Under the pieces are notes generated by a model. The model ran no database searches. It had not been told where the DNA came from and was given only the letters and a program-made list of their open reading frames with translations. From Cyanobacteria bacterium UBA2855 (GTDB taxonomy: Bacteria; Cyanobacteriota; Vampirovibrionia; Gastranaerophilales; Gastranaerophilaceae), in NCBI GenBank assembly GCA_002350725.1, contig DEFJ01000026.1, positions 1-57,068 on the forward strand: a DNA stretch of 57,068 nucleotides, read 5' to 3'. The position numbers and the translations under genes are program-made. Below are positions 18,027-25,936 of the stretch, in pieces; the stretch's first letter is position 1, and each line of letters starts with the position of its first letter.

Positions 18027-18932
18027 ATGGGTAAGATAAATGTAGGAATAGCGTGCGATAATAATTATTCGCAGTATGCGGGTGTTGTAATGGCATCAGT
18101 TTTAACAAACGCAAAAGAAAGCAGTGATTTATGTTTTTATGTTCTTGATGGCGGAATTTCCGAGGAGAATAAAGAGAAAATTAATTCGCTAAAGCAAATA
18201 AAAGATTGCGAAATAAAATTTGTTCAAATTGATGAAAGTATGTTTGATGAATATAAAAAGATTAAGACACACGCGTACATTTCAATTGCGACGTTTTACA
18301 GATTAAAACTTGCGACATTACTGCCTGATATCGACAGAATAATTTATTTTGATTGTGATATGGCGGTAAACAAAGATTTGGCAGACCTTTATAATGTAGA
18401 TTTTGAAGATAATATTGTCGCAGGGGTAAAGGATTTGAATTTCAGAATGCTCAGGAAAAATCCGTCCTACACTAATGCCGGCATGTTGGTAATGAATTTG
18501 GCAAAAATCAGAGAACAAAATATTGAAACAGAATTCCTAAATTACACAAAAGAGCATATAGATACGATAAAAATGGGGGATCAGGAAATTATTAATGAAG
18601 TTGTGAAAGGCAAAATAAAACTTTTACCTGACAAATGGAATGTACAATCGAGTAATTTTACAAATCGTTCTATATACACAAATGATCCGTGGGTTATTCA
18701 CTATGTCGGAAAACAAAAACCTTGGATATTCGGCAATTGGAATTACTATACGGAATATTACTACAGATATTTGAGACTTACTCCTTGGAAAATTGACGAT
18801 AAAGAAGAGAAAGATTATATCAAAAAAAGTAAAATTAAAGGTATATTAGGTTATATCAAATACAGACCTCTATTTATGCTAAGACCTCGTTTTTATAAGG
18901 CATTAACAGATACTTATATATTGAAAAAATAG
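18027..18932 (+). CDS. Family 8 glycosyltransferase
   Basis: Retaining GT8 enzyme of the LPS galactosyl/glucosyltransferase type. The N-terminal NVGIACDNNYSQYAGVVMAS, the DxD-type metal site YFDCDMAVNKDLADLY, NAGMLVMNL, DQEIINEV and the C-terminal VIHYVGKQKPW are all family signatures. It probably adds a hexose to LPS or another surface glycan on the cytoplasmic face. A GGAG site precedes the ATG and TATAAT lies about 45 bases upstream. It is followed by a gene-free palindrome-rich spacer. Confidence 0.9.
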   Translation: MGKINVGIACDNNYSQYAGVVMASVLTNAKESSDLCFYVLDGGISEENKEKINSLKQIKDCEIKFVQIDESMFDEYKKIKTHAYISIATFYRLKLATLLPDIDRIIYFDCDMAVNKDLADLYNVDFEDNIVAGVKDLNFRMLRKNPSYTNAGMLVMNLAKIREQNIETEFLNYTKEHIDTIKMGDQEIINEVVKGKIKLLPDKWNVQSSNFTNRSIYTNDPWVIHYVGKQKPWIFGNWNYYTEYYYRYLRLTPWKIDDKEEKDYIKKSKIKGILGYIKYRPLFMLRPRFYKALTDTYILKK

Positions 18933-19097
18933 AAAGTAAGATTGGTAATTTTTATTGGCACATGTTAAATCCCAAAATCTCTCCTTGGAATTATGAGATT
19001 CTTGTGTCAAAATAAATTCTTCCTACCCCGGCTACGTCAGAACTTTCCCACACGTACAATACTGTGGAGTATAATTTGTCATTTCAGAAAGTAGCCC

Positions 19098-19233
19098 TGT
19101 AGGGTGCGTGTTAACGCACCAAAATATAAGATATACAATGTAAATGAGGAATTGCCGTAGATATTTTATAAAAAATATCTAATATTTATTATAATTTTTA
19201 GAAGATTAAAGGTGCGTTGACACGCACCCTACA
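19098..19233. repeat. Inverted pair of REP-like hairpins (REPIN/MITE-like), 136 bp
   Basis: The element begins TGTAGGG and ends CCCTACA. Each end carries the hairpin GGTGCGT-N4-ACGCACC (19103-19120 and 19211-19228). The two 23-base ends are inverted copies of each other with one mismatch. About 87 AT-rich bases lie between. A GTAG beside a GC-rich hairpin, arranged as an inverted pair, is the structure of REP doublets mobilised by RAYT-type transposases; none is in this window. A solo copy of the hairpin is at 56833-56850. Confidence 0.65.
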
Positions 19234-19305
19234 TTACTCACGGGGAAGGTCGGGAGAGGGTGTTTTCATTTTATAAATTGAAATTAATCATCACCCCACC
19301 ATAAT

Positions 19306-19323
19306 CCTCCCCATCCGGGGAGG
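19306..19323. repeat. GC-rich palindrome
   Basis: CCTCCCC-ATCC-GGGGAGG, seven base pairs with a four-base loop. It has the same size as the neighbouring hairpins but an unrelated stem. Confidence 0.55.
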
Positions 19324-19345
19324 AAAGTGTTATTTCGAAAAGTAT

Positions 19346-19365
19346 GTCGGCGTTGTCACGCCGAC
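19346..19365. repeat. GC-rich palindrome
   Basis: GTCGGCGT-TGTC-ACGCCGAC, an eight-pair stem with a four-base loop, laid out like the REP-like hairpins nearby. Confidence 0.55.
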
Positions 19366-19463
19366 AGATAAATTGTTGTCAAACATGCCAACCTACTACT
19401 GAATGGTGAGGATTAATGTGTGGTGAATTGTGCCGCGTGGTTGAACTGTCACCCAATTGGACA

Positions 19464-21038
19464 TTATGCTTTAGGCAATATGTATTCTACGACCATTCTT
19501 AATGCACGAGGCATTTTTACTTCTTTACCCTCATAATTGGTAAATACAAATGGTTCAGGCCTTGTAGCTTCTTCTACAACTCTAAATTCTGCATTTCGTG
19601 GAAATAACAATTCACTTTGTTTATAATCGGAACCATCAGACACTCTTGCACCCTTTGGAACTATTATTTCTAATTTTACATCTTCTGTTCCTACATCACG
19701 AATACCGTTGCATGGAGAAGTTCCCCTTTCAGAGAAGGATGTGTACGAATACCCTTTATCAACAAAGGTATCACCTTTTTTAGCTTTTATAAGTTTGTTA
19801 ATAAAATCAATACTACCGTCCGCTTTACCTCCGCATACTGTTCTATATACTGTAGTACCCTGTTCAAGTGGCTCGACAGTTCTAAAACCTTCATCAAGAA
19901 TTACTTTTAATACATCATCCACTTCAAAACCAAGCCTTAATGGACTATTTATTCTATAGGCTAAATGATGCCCGGAAACTCTTCCATAATAGTCAAATTT
20001 GCCTGTTAATGCTACTTCTTCTATAATTTCTCTCAATTCGGGATGATAAATAGAATGTGCTAAATTGAAATCACTGTATTTTAGTTTTTTATTATCAAAT
20101 AACCACTTTGCACTATTATATAATTCTAAATCTTGTGGTTTCATTTCTTTTAAAGCTAAATCTAAATACATTGCTCTTGCTTTATGATCTTTATGCCATA
20201 AGTACCATAGCCACTGTTCAGGCTCTTTTGCAAGTTCTCTCGCTCTACGAGAATTTTCATCAAAAGAGCGGCCATATTTTGTCCGCATAGATGGTAAAAA
20301 CGCTTGATACCGTTCTTCTTCTGACGGTATTTCGTTCTTATGTGCTTCAAAAAATTTCGTTCGATCTTTTTCAATAACTTCTTTTAGTTGCTCAGCTTCT
20401 TTTAATCTTTGTTCATACAAAGGTTGTTCTATTTTTTCAAGTTCACTGTTCCAGAAATCTGAATATTCTTTTTCTTTTGCATGATGTTGTTCATTTAGCC
20501 AGCGTTCATTATTCCAATCACTCAAGTCTTTTGCTTGTTTGATTTCTGCTAATTCTTTTTCTTCTTGCTCAAAAAATTCTTTTACTTGTTTATCTAATTC
20601 TACTTGATTTTCATGTGCAAAATCGGTTGTTTTTGGTGGCTCAACATTCGCTTTTGTTTTTGGTTGAGCAATATCAGGTTTATCGAGAATATTTGGAGTA
20701 TTAACATCAGCATTACCGCTAACATTCGGTGTTTCGTTTGATTTAGGCTTTATATCTTGTGCGTTTCCTGTTAATTTTCTCCAAAGATTTTTAACATGTT
20801 TACCTTCTGCAAATCTAAAGTCCAATGCTATACCGACTAATGTTGCCAATACTGTACCGATAGAAGCATAAGTTAAAATCTTCTTTTTATTTACCTTACC
20901 ATTAAAATTATCTTCCTGTGGTTGTCTTTGTAAATTTTCAGATGATTTCACATCGATAATGGTAGTATTTTGTTTAACTACCGCAGGAGTATTCTGGACT
21001 TTTACACTATCATTTAATGATACATTTGGTATGGTCAT
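19464..21038 (-). CDS. Membrane-anchored protein with C-terminal ADP-ribosyltransferase domain (524 aa)
   Basis: The N-terminus is hydrophilic with one membrane span (about 53-72, ILTYASIGTVLATLVGIALDF). A long Glu/Lys-rich helical region follows (about 125-300). The last 170 residues match the exotoxin-type (VIP2/C3-like) ADP-ribosyltransferase fold. The catalytic triad is visible: Arg399 in TTVYRTV, a YTS (residues 432-434) in place of STS in GYSYTSFSE, and Q474-x-E476 in the ARTT loop DYKQSELLFPRNAEFRVVEE. Such enzymes transfer ADP-ribose from NAD+ to a protein; the Q-x-E form is typical of C3-like enzymes. No cleavable signal peptide is seen. An AAGGG site precedes the ATG. The target and route out of the cell are unknown. 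Confidence 0.78.
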   Translation of the reverse strand: MTIPNVSLNDSVKVQNTPAVVKQNTTIIDVKSSENLQRQPQEDNFNGKVNKKKILTYASIGTVLATLVGIALDFRFAEGKHVKNLWRKLTGNAQDIKPKSNETPNVSGNADVNTPNILDKPDIAQPKTKANVEPPKTTDFAHENQVELDKQVKEFFEQEEKELAEIKQAKDLSDWNNERWLNEQHHAKEKEYSDFWNSELEKIEQPLYEQRLKEAEQLKEVIEKDRTKFFEAHKNEIPSEEERYQAFLPSMRTKYGRSFDENSRRARELAKEPEQWLWYLWHKDHKARAMYLDLALKEMKPQDLELYNSAKWLFDNKKLKYSDFNLAHSIYHPELREIIEEVALTGKFDYYGRVSGHHLAYRINSPLRLGFEVDDVLKVILDEGFRTVEPLEQGTTVYRTVCGGKADGSIDFINKLIKAKKGDTFVDKGYSYTSFSERGTSPCNGIRDVGTEDVKLEIIVPKGARVSDGSDYKQSELLFPRNAEFRVVEEATRPEPFVFTNYEGKEVKMPRALRMVVEYILPKA

Positions 21039-21132
21039 AATTTTCCCTTACTACTTGTTATATTTATAAAGTATAGTGTAATGGAAAATTTGCTTATTTG
21101 TAACAAGAATTTAATACATAATAGAAATATTT

Positions 21133-22719
21133 TTATTTTTTAGCACTTTTGTCGGCAAGTTCGCTGTCTACTCTCAAAAATACCGGTTTAATTTCTTCTT
21201 TTGTTATCAGTTTACCTGATTTAATTTCGTCTGTTGTTATATCATCAAGCTTTTTGGTTATATCGTAAGAAAGCTGTTTTGCCATTGCCGATGCAATATT
21301 CGGGCAATACGGATAAATCAAAGATGATACTATGCACATTACTTCAAGAACTGTTGTAAGTACCTGTCCGCATTCGGTCATTTTTTCTTCTTTTGCTAAT
21401 GTCCACGGTGCATTGTCCGTAACATATTTATTTGCAGCATCAACAACCGACATAATTTCTAATGCAGCTTCGGAAATTTCAAAGTGGTTAAAGTGATTTT
21501 CAACAACCTTAATTTTACCTAAACTTTCTTTTATAAGGCTCAAAGAACCCTCTACCAATTCAGGATTTTTGGTTACGAAAAATTCCTCTTTTATCTCTCC
21601 GTCAAAGTATTTTACAAGCATTGACAAAGTCCTGTTTAACAGATTACCCATTGAATTTGCAAGGTGTGCGTTTACTTTTTCCTTGAAATCATCATCCGAA
21701 TAATTCCCGTCACGTCCGCAAGGGGCAGAGGTCGCCATATAATATCTGAACGCATCAGGATATTCCAGTTCAAAATTTTCTAATACGGAAGTCGGGGATA
21801 CTACATTACCCAATGATTTTGACATCTTGGTTTCATCAATAGTAATCCATCCGTGAGCAAAGATATGTTTTGGCAAAGGTAATCCTAATGCCATCAAAAT
21901 CCCAATCCAATATATGCTGTGGAATTTTAAAATGTCTTTACCGATAACGTGAACATCAACCGGCCAAAGTTTATTGAATTGTTCGCTTGAACCGTCAGGG
22001 TCATAGCCTATTGCCGTAATATAATTTGATAATGCATCTATCCATACGTAAATTGATTGTTCAGGGTCATCCAGAATATCAATACCCCAGCCTACATTTT
22101 CTTTTGAACGTGATACTGAAATATCTTGAATATCTTCAAGTTGGTTAAGAACTTCATTTGCTCTGAAAGATGGAACAATGAAATCAGGATTGTCCTTTAT
22201 GTGCTTAATTATTGCATCTTTGTATGCCGAAAGCTTAAAGAAATAGTTTTCCTCTTTTACAATATCAGGTTTTTTTAAGTGATCGGGACACAACCCATCT
22301 TCTGTTAAATCTTTCGGATTTAAGAAGCATTCACAACCCTGACAGTACCAACCTTCGTACTCGTGTTTATAGATATCACCTTTATCCTTTAGTTTTTGGA
22401 AGATTTTTTGAACAATTTTTTCGTGGTCTTTGTCGGTTGTTCTTATAAATTTGTTATATTGAATATCAAGAGCTTTCCAGGCATCTTTGAATTTTTGAGA
22501 GTTCATATCACAAAGCTCTTTCGGTGTAATACCGTTAGCCGCTGCGGTTTTTTGAATTTTAATTCCGTGTTCATCTGTTCCTGTTAAAAAGAACATGTTA
22601 TCTGTTCTTTGTGAATAGTGTCTTGCTATAACATCGGTTAAAATTTTTTCGTATGCGTGACCAATATGCGGTGCGCCGTTTACGTAGTCTATTGCAGTGG
22701 TTAAATAATATTTATCCAT
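21133..22719 (-). CDS. metG: Methionyl-tRNA synthetase
   Basis: Class I synthetase that charges tRNA-Met. The start YYLTTAIDYVNGAPHIGHAYEK contains the HIGH motif and KMSKSLGNVVSP holds the KMSKS motif near residue 300. One zinc knuckle with Cys residues is seen (CQGCECFLNPKDLTEDGLC). It lacks the C-terminal tRNA-binding (Trbp111-like) extension found in some homologues. An upstream ATG at 22737 is in frame, but the protein from 22719 (MDKYYLTT) matches the usual N-terminus, so I chose that; the ribosome site is weak for either. The gene is isolated on the minus strand. Confidence 0.94.
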   Translation of the reverse strand: MDKYYLTTAIDYVNGAPHIGHAYEKILTDVIARHYSQRTDNMFFLTGTDEHGIKIQKTAAANGITPKELCDMNSQKFKDAWKALDIQYNKFIRTTDKDHEKIVQKIFQKLKDKGDIYKHEYEGWYCQGCECFLNPKDLTEDGLCPDHLKKPDIVKEENYFFKLSAYKDAIIKHIKDNPDFIVPSFRANEVLNQLEDIQDISVSRSKENVGWGIDILDDPEQSIYVWIDALSNYITAIGYDPDGSSEQFNKLWPVDVHVIGKDILKFHSIYWIGILMALGLPLPKHIFAHGWITIDETKMSKSLGNVVSPTSVLENFELEYPDAFRYYMATSAPCGRDGNYSDDDFKEKVNAHLANSMGNLLNRTLSMLVKYFDGEIKEEFFVTKNPELVEGSLSLIKESLGKIKVVENHFNHFEISEAALEIMSVVDAANKYVTDNAPWTLAKEEKMTECGQVLTTVLEVMCIVSSLIYPYCPNIASAMAKQLSYDITKKLDDITTDEIKSGKLITKEEIKPVFLRVDSELADKSAKK

Positions 22720-22905
22720 AATTTTTTGATACCTCATCCATCTCTGATAATATGTTTAGTTTATCACAAAAATATATGAAAATATAAGAAATTATATTTG
22801 AGAGTTTTCTCCTCCATTTGTATGAATTTTTGTAAAAAACTTTAAAGTTTAAATATAGTTTTGCCGTAATAAAATACAAAAGCATGCAAGTAGAAGGAAT
22901 TATTA

Positions 22906-24207
22906 ATGGATAAAATTGATAAAAACACAGGCGTATCGTTGTTTGGACAGTCTGAAGAATATTTAATCGGCGCAGATCCTATTGAGGAAATTTTTGCACT
23001 AAATATGGGTGATTTTATATCAGAGCATTTGATTTCAGAGGATTTGGCAAAAAAAATAAGTTCAAATGTAAAAGATAAAAAGAAAAGGTTAGCAGACCAA
23101 TTAAAAGAGCTTGTGTCAATTTATTCACTTAATAATACTTTGTGTGTATTAAATTTTGAGAACAAAGAGGATTATGCAATATATACGGCAATTGCTCATT
23201 CAATTGTGCAAATGCTTGAGGTTGAAAAGTGTAACATTTATCTTGCAAAAGATTATGCCAGAGGGATGGATATTCCTGATTTCGACTTGATTTTGGTTGG
23301 TTCATCATTGGATAATATTCGCAGAAGCGGATTTAAATACAGTGAAAAATCCATTATTAGCGTATGTTATGTAGAATGCGACACTATCAGTGCAAACGGT
23401 GTTACGGCTGTTCCTATGTGCTCAAATTCTAAAAAAGTCGGTGTAATTGCTATTGAAGATAAAAAAGCTACTTTGATTGCAAAATCATATTTAACGCTGT
23501 TAGAAAGTATGGCAAAACTGTTTGCATCCTCAATGGCATTGCAGGGTGAAATAGATAATACTAATCATTTATTAGAGGATGAAGATTTTGCATCTGAAAG
23601 TAATTTACAGCATTCAAGAGCTGAATTGACAGCGCTAATTGGTGATTTATGTGAATTTCAACAAGGTTTTGTAGAAAATTTAGCCAAAGCGGTTGACACA
23701 AAAGGACATTATAAAGTTTCTCATTCGAAAAATACTGCAGAGCTTTCAAAGAAAATTTGTAAACAGCTTGGCTTGAACGAAAAAACTACTGATTTGATAT
23801 ATTATGCAGCTCTATTACAAAATATAGGCAAGATAATGCTGCCGGAGAAAATGTTTGCATCCAATGCAAAATACACTCCGGAAGAGTTAAAATTAATGCA
23901 GGAACAATCTAACATTGGTGTAAATTTATTGATGAATATTAATTTCCTATCAGAAGTTGTTCCGTATGTAACGTACCAGAAAGAGCGTTATGACGGTTCC
24001 GGAACTCCTGAAGGATTACGCGGAATGTCCATACCGTTTGGTTCAAGAATTATTGCAGTTGCGGATGCATATTGCGCTATGACATCAGACAGACCGTATC
24101 GCGAAGCTATGACAAGCGATAAAGCATTATCAATTCTGAGAGAAGAAACAGGATATAAATGGGATGTTAATGTCGTAGATGCTTTGGCTGCGGTAGTTTC
24201 AGTTTAA
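22906..24207 (+). CDS. HD-GYP-family protein with lost catalytic residues
   Basis: A GAF-like N-terminal region (to about residue 215) is followed by an HD-GYP fold (about 250-433). The fold is clear from GHYKVSHSKNTAELSKKIC, IGKIMLPEKM, RYDGSGTPEGLRGMSIPFGS and RIIAVADAYCAMTSDRPYRE. The metal-binding residues are replaced: the HD pair is Gln305-Asn306, MxxH is MQEQ (331-334), HHE is QKE (about 358-360) and GYP is GTP (366-368). Active members hydrolyse cyclic-di-GMP; this one is probably a catalytically dead signalling or binding protein. An AAGGAA site precedes the ATG. It is followed by rpsP. Confidence 0.82.
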   Translation: MDKIDKNTGVSLFGQSEEYLIGADPIEEIFALNMGDFISEHLISEDLAKKISSNVKDKKKRLADQLKELVSIYSLNNTLCVLNFENKEDYAIYTAIAHSIVQMLEVEKCNIYLAKDYARGMDIPDFDLILVGSSLDNIRRSGFKYSEKSIISVCYVECDTISANGVTAVPMCSNSKKVGVIAIEDKKATLIAKSYLTLLESMAKLFASSMALQGEIDNTNHLLEDEDFASESNLQHSRAELTALIGDLCEFQQGFVENLAKAVDTKGHYKVSHSKNTAELSKKICKQLGLNEKTTDLIYYAALLQNIGKIMLPEKMFASNAKYTPEELKLMQEQSNIGVNLLMNINFLSEVVPYVTYQKERYDGSGTPEGLRGMSIPFGSRIIAVADAYCAMTSDRPYREAMTSDKALSILREETGYKWDVNVVDALAAVVSV

Positions 24208-24373
24208 TGTTTTAATATAAAATAATAAAAAAAGAGTATCATGCTTGCATTTCAATTCTTTTTGTGTTTTTATACTCATGGAACGGGCAATTCCTCTTAG
24301 CCTTGTTCAAGGGTGAACGACAAGCGGCGGTCGGGATTCCGTAAAAAGTACAACTAATAAGAAGGAAAATGAA

Positions 24374-24811
24374 ATGTTAAAAATCAGATTAAAAAGATTA
24401 GGCGCAAAGAAAAACCCATCATACAGAATTATTGTTATTAATTCAACAACAAAAAGAGAAGGCAGACCAATTCAAGAATTAGGTCATTACAATCCTAAGA
24501 CAAAAGTTATGAAGTTTGATTTGGCTTCAGCTCAAGAATGGGTTAAGAAAGGTGCTCAACCTACAGAGACTGTTGCATATTTGATGAAAAACTGCAATGC
24601 TGACGGGACTTTGAATTATAAGAAAAAAGAAACCGTTAAGCTTTCAAAGAAAGCTCAAGCAAAGGCAGCAGCAGAAGCGGAAGCTAAAGCTCAGGCAGAG
24701 GCAGAAGCTAAAGCTCAGGCAGAGGCAGAAGCTAAAGCAGCAGCTGAGGCAGAAGCAGCAGCTCCGGCAGAAGAAGCTCCTGCAGCAGAAGAAGCTCCTA
24801 CAGAAGCGTAG
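24374..24811 (+). CDS. rpsP: 30S ribosomal protein S16 with Ala/Glu/Lys-rich tail
   Basis: Residues 1-80 are ordinary S16 (MLKIRLKRLGAKKNPSYRIIV). S16 is usually 80-90 residues; this one has about 60 more, made of K/A/E/Q repeats (AKAQAEAE units) ending in an acidic Pro/Ala/Glu segment. The DNA shows a 24-base unit repeated in tandem near 24680-24740. The tail would be helical or disordered on the ribosome surface. An AAGGAA site precedes the ATG. The leader at about 24290-24350 can fold (CTTGT 24302-24306 with ACAAG 24320-24324, then GC-rich sequence), which may serve autoregulation. A terminator follows. Confidence 0.93.
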   Translation: MLKIRLKRLGAKKNPSYRIIVINSTTKREGRPIQELGHYNPKTKVMKFDLASAQEWVKKGAQPTETVAYLMKNCNADGTLNYKKKETVKLSKKAQAKAAAEAEAKAQAEAEAKAQAEAEAKAAAEAEAAAPAEEAPAAEEAPTEA

Positions 24812-24833
24812 TCTTATATTTAAAATAACATTT

Positions 24834-24863
24834 AAAAAACCTCTGATTTTTCAGAGGTTTTTT
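24834..24863 (+). terminator. Rho-independent terminator after rpsP
   Basis: AAAAAACCTCTGA pairs with TCAGAGGTTTTTT around a four-base loop. It ends in a T-run and can work in both directions, so it also serves the convergent dehydrogenase genes. Confidence 0.85.
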
Positions 24864-24884
24864 GTTTTAATTTTATATGATAAT

Positions 24885-25925
24885 TTATAATTCCCAAGGC
24901 TTCACGAGAAATTTTATAGCTTTTCCATCTATATGTTGATGCATTGCCCATTCAATTTTATCAAGTCCAATAGTATCTGTTATAAGCTTTTCAACTTCAA
25001 CTTGTCCTGATGCTATATAATCCAAAGCCATCCTAAAATACTTCGGTGTATGGTGAAATACGCTCATCAATTTTATATCGCCATAGTGCATTTTTGTAGT
25101 ATCAAATGTAACTGTTGAACCTGATTTGCATCCGCCAAAGAAATGTACTGTTCCGCCCGGTCTTACGCAAGAGAATATTCTCTCCCAAATTTCAGGTAAA
25201 CCGACACATTCAACAGCAACATCAAGACCTCTGCCTTCTTCCGTAAAACTCTTAAATATTTTTTCAGGATTCGGATATTTTGTTAAATCTACAATCTCAT
25301 CAGCTTTTGCAAAATCTTCTGCCATCTTTAGTTTTATCGGATTTCTACCGCCAACTATAACTTTTGCTCCTTTTAATTTTGCAAGACGTGCAAACATTAA
25401 CCCGATAGGTCCTATTCCAAGAATACCGACGGTATCTCCCTCTTTTATCCCTGTTCTTTCAACTCCGTGTACTACGTTTGCAAGCGGTTCGCAAAAAGCA
25501 GCTTTATCAAAACTGAGTGAGTTTGGTAAAATAAGCATATTTTTTTCCGTAATTCTTGCCGGAACTGTTATATATTCTGCATACGCCCCATTTAATAAAT
25601 CAAGGTTTTCGCACAGATTGTATTCTTCTTTTTTACAGAAAAAACATTTTCCGCAAGGTGCAGAGTTTGCTGCCACAACTCTATCTCCGACTTTAACGTT
25701 TGTAACACCATTGCCTACTTTATCAACAATTCCTGCAAATTCGTGTCCAAAACCTGACGGAATATTTTTTATTAATACGGGATGACCCCTGCGAAAAGTT
25801 TTTACATCAGTACCACAAGTTAGGGCTGACATAACTTTTACAACCACCTCTCCGTATTCAGGCGGTTTTACCATTACATTTTCCAATTTGATATTTTGTG
25901 GTCCGTAATACTGTATTGCTCGCAT
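24885..25925 (-). CDS. Zinc-dependent medium-chain dehydrogenase
   Basis: MDR-family alcohol/polyol dehydrogenase. The catalytic zinc site is Cys37 (LTCGTDVKT) with His61-Glu62 (GFGHEFAG). The structural zinc cysteines are 91, 94, 97 and 105 (CGKCFFCKKEEYNLC). The NAD(P)-binding loop is GILGIGPIGLMFA. The pattern is that of sorbitol, threonine or butanediol dehydrogenases; the substrate cannot be read from sequence. It starts 11 bases after a second member of the same family, so the pair is an operon that may act in one sugar or polyol pathway. Confidence 0.85.
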   Translation of the reverse strand: MRAIQYYGPQNIKLENVMVKPPEYGEVVVKVMSALTCGTDVKTFRRGHPVLIKNIPSGFGHEFAGIVDKVGNGVTNVKVGDRVVAANSAPCGKCFFCKKEEYNLCENLDLLNGAYAEYITVPARITEKNMLILPNSLSFDKAAFCEPLANVVHGVERTGIKEGDTVGILGIGPIGLMFARLAKLKGAKVIVGGRNPIKLKMAEDFAKADEIVDLTKYPNPEKIFKSFTEEGRGLDVAVECVGLPEIWERIFSCVRPGGTVHFFGGCKSGSTVTFDTTKMHYGDIKLMSVFHHTPKYFRMALDYIASGQVEVEKLITDTIGLDKIEWAMHQHIDGKAIKFLVKPWEL

Positions 25926-25936
25926 TATTCCGTCCT

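Larger units (their letters stand above)
18933..19463. other. Gene-free, palindrome-rich spacer
   Basis: I find no ORF with a ribosome site in these 531 bases. The DNA is locally much more GC-rich than its surroundings. It contains at least four short perfect hairpins, listed separately, plus fragments such as CGGGGAAGGTCGGGAGAGGG that look like repeat debris. It separates two convergent genes, so it probably holds terminators and mobile repeat units. Confidence 0.7.

Noticed and set aside
19306..19340. GGGGAGGAAAGTG resembles the GAGGAAAGTC start of RNase P RNA
   Set aside because: No further conserved RNase P elements follow, and the bases belong to a short perfect palindrome.
24230..24373. 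A known riboswitch ahead of rpsP
   Set aside because: Some pairing is possible but I recognise no riboswitch core; at most an autoregulatory leader.
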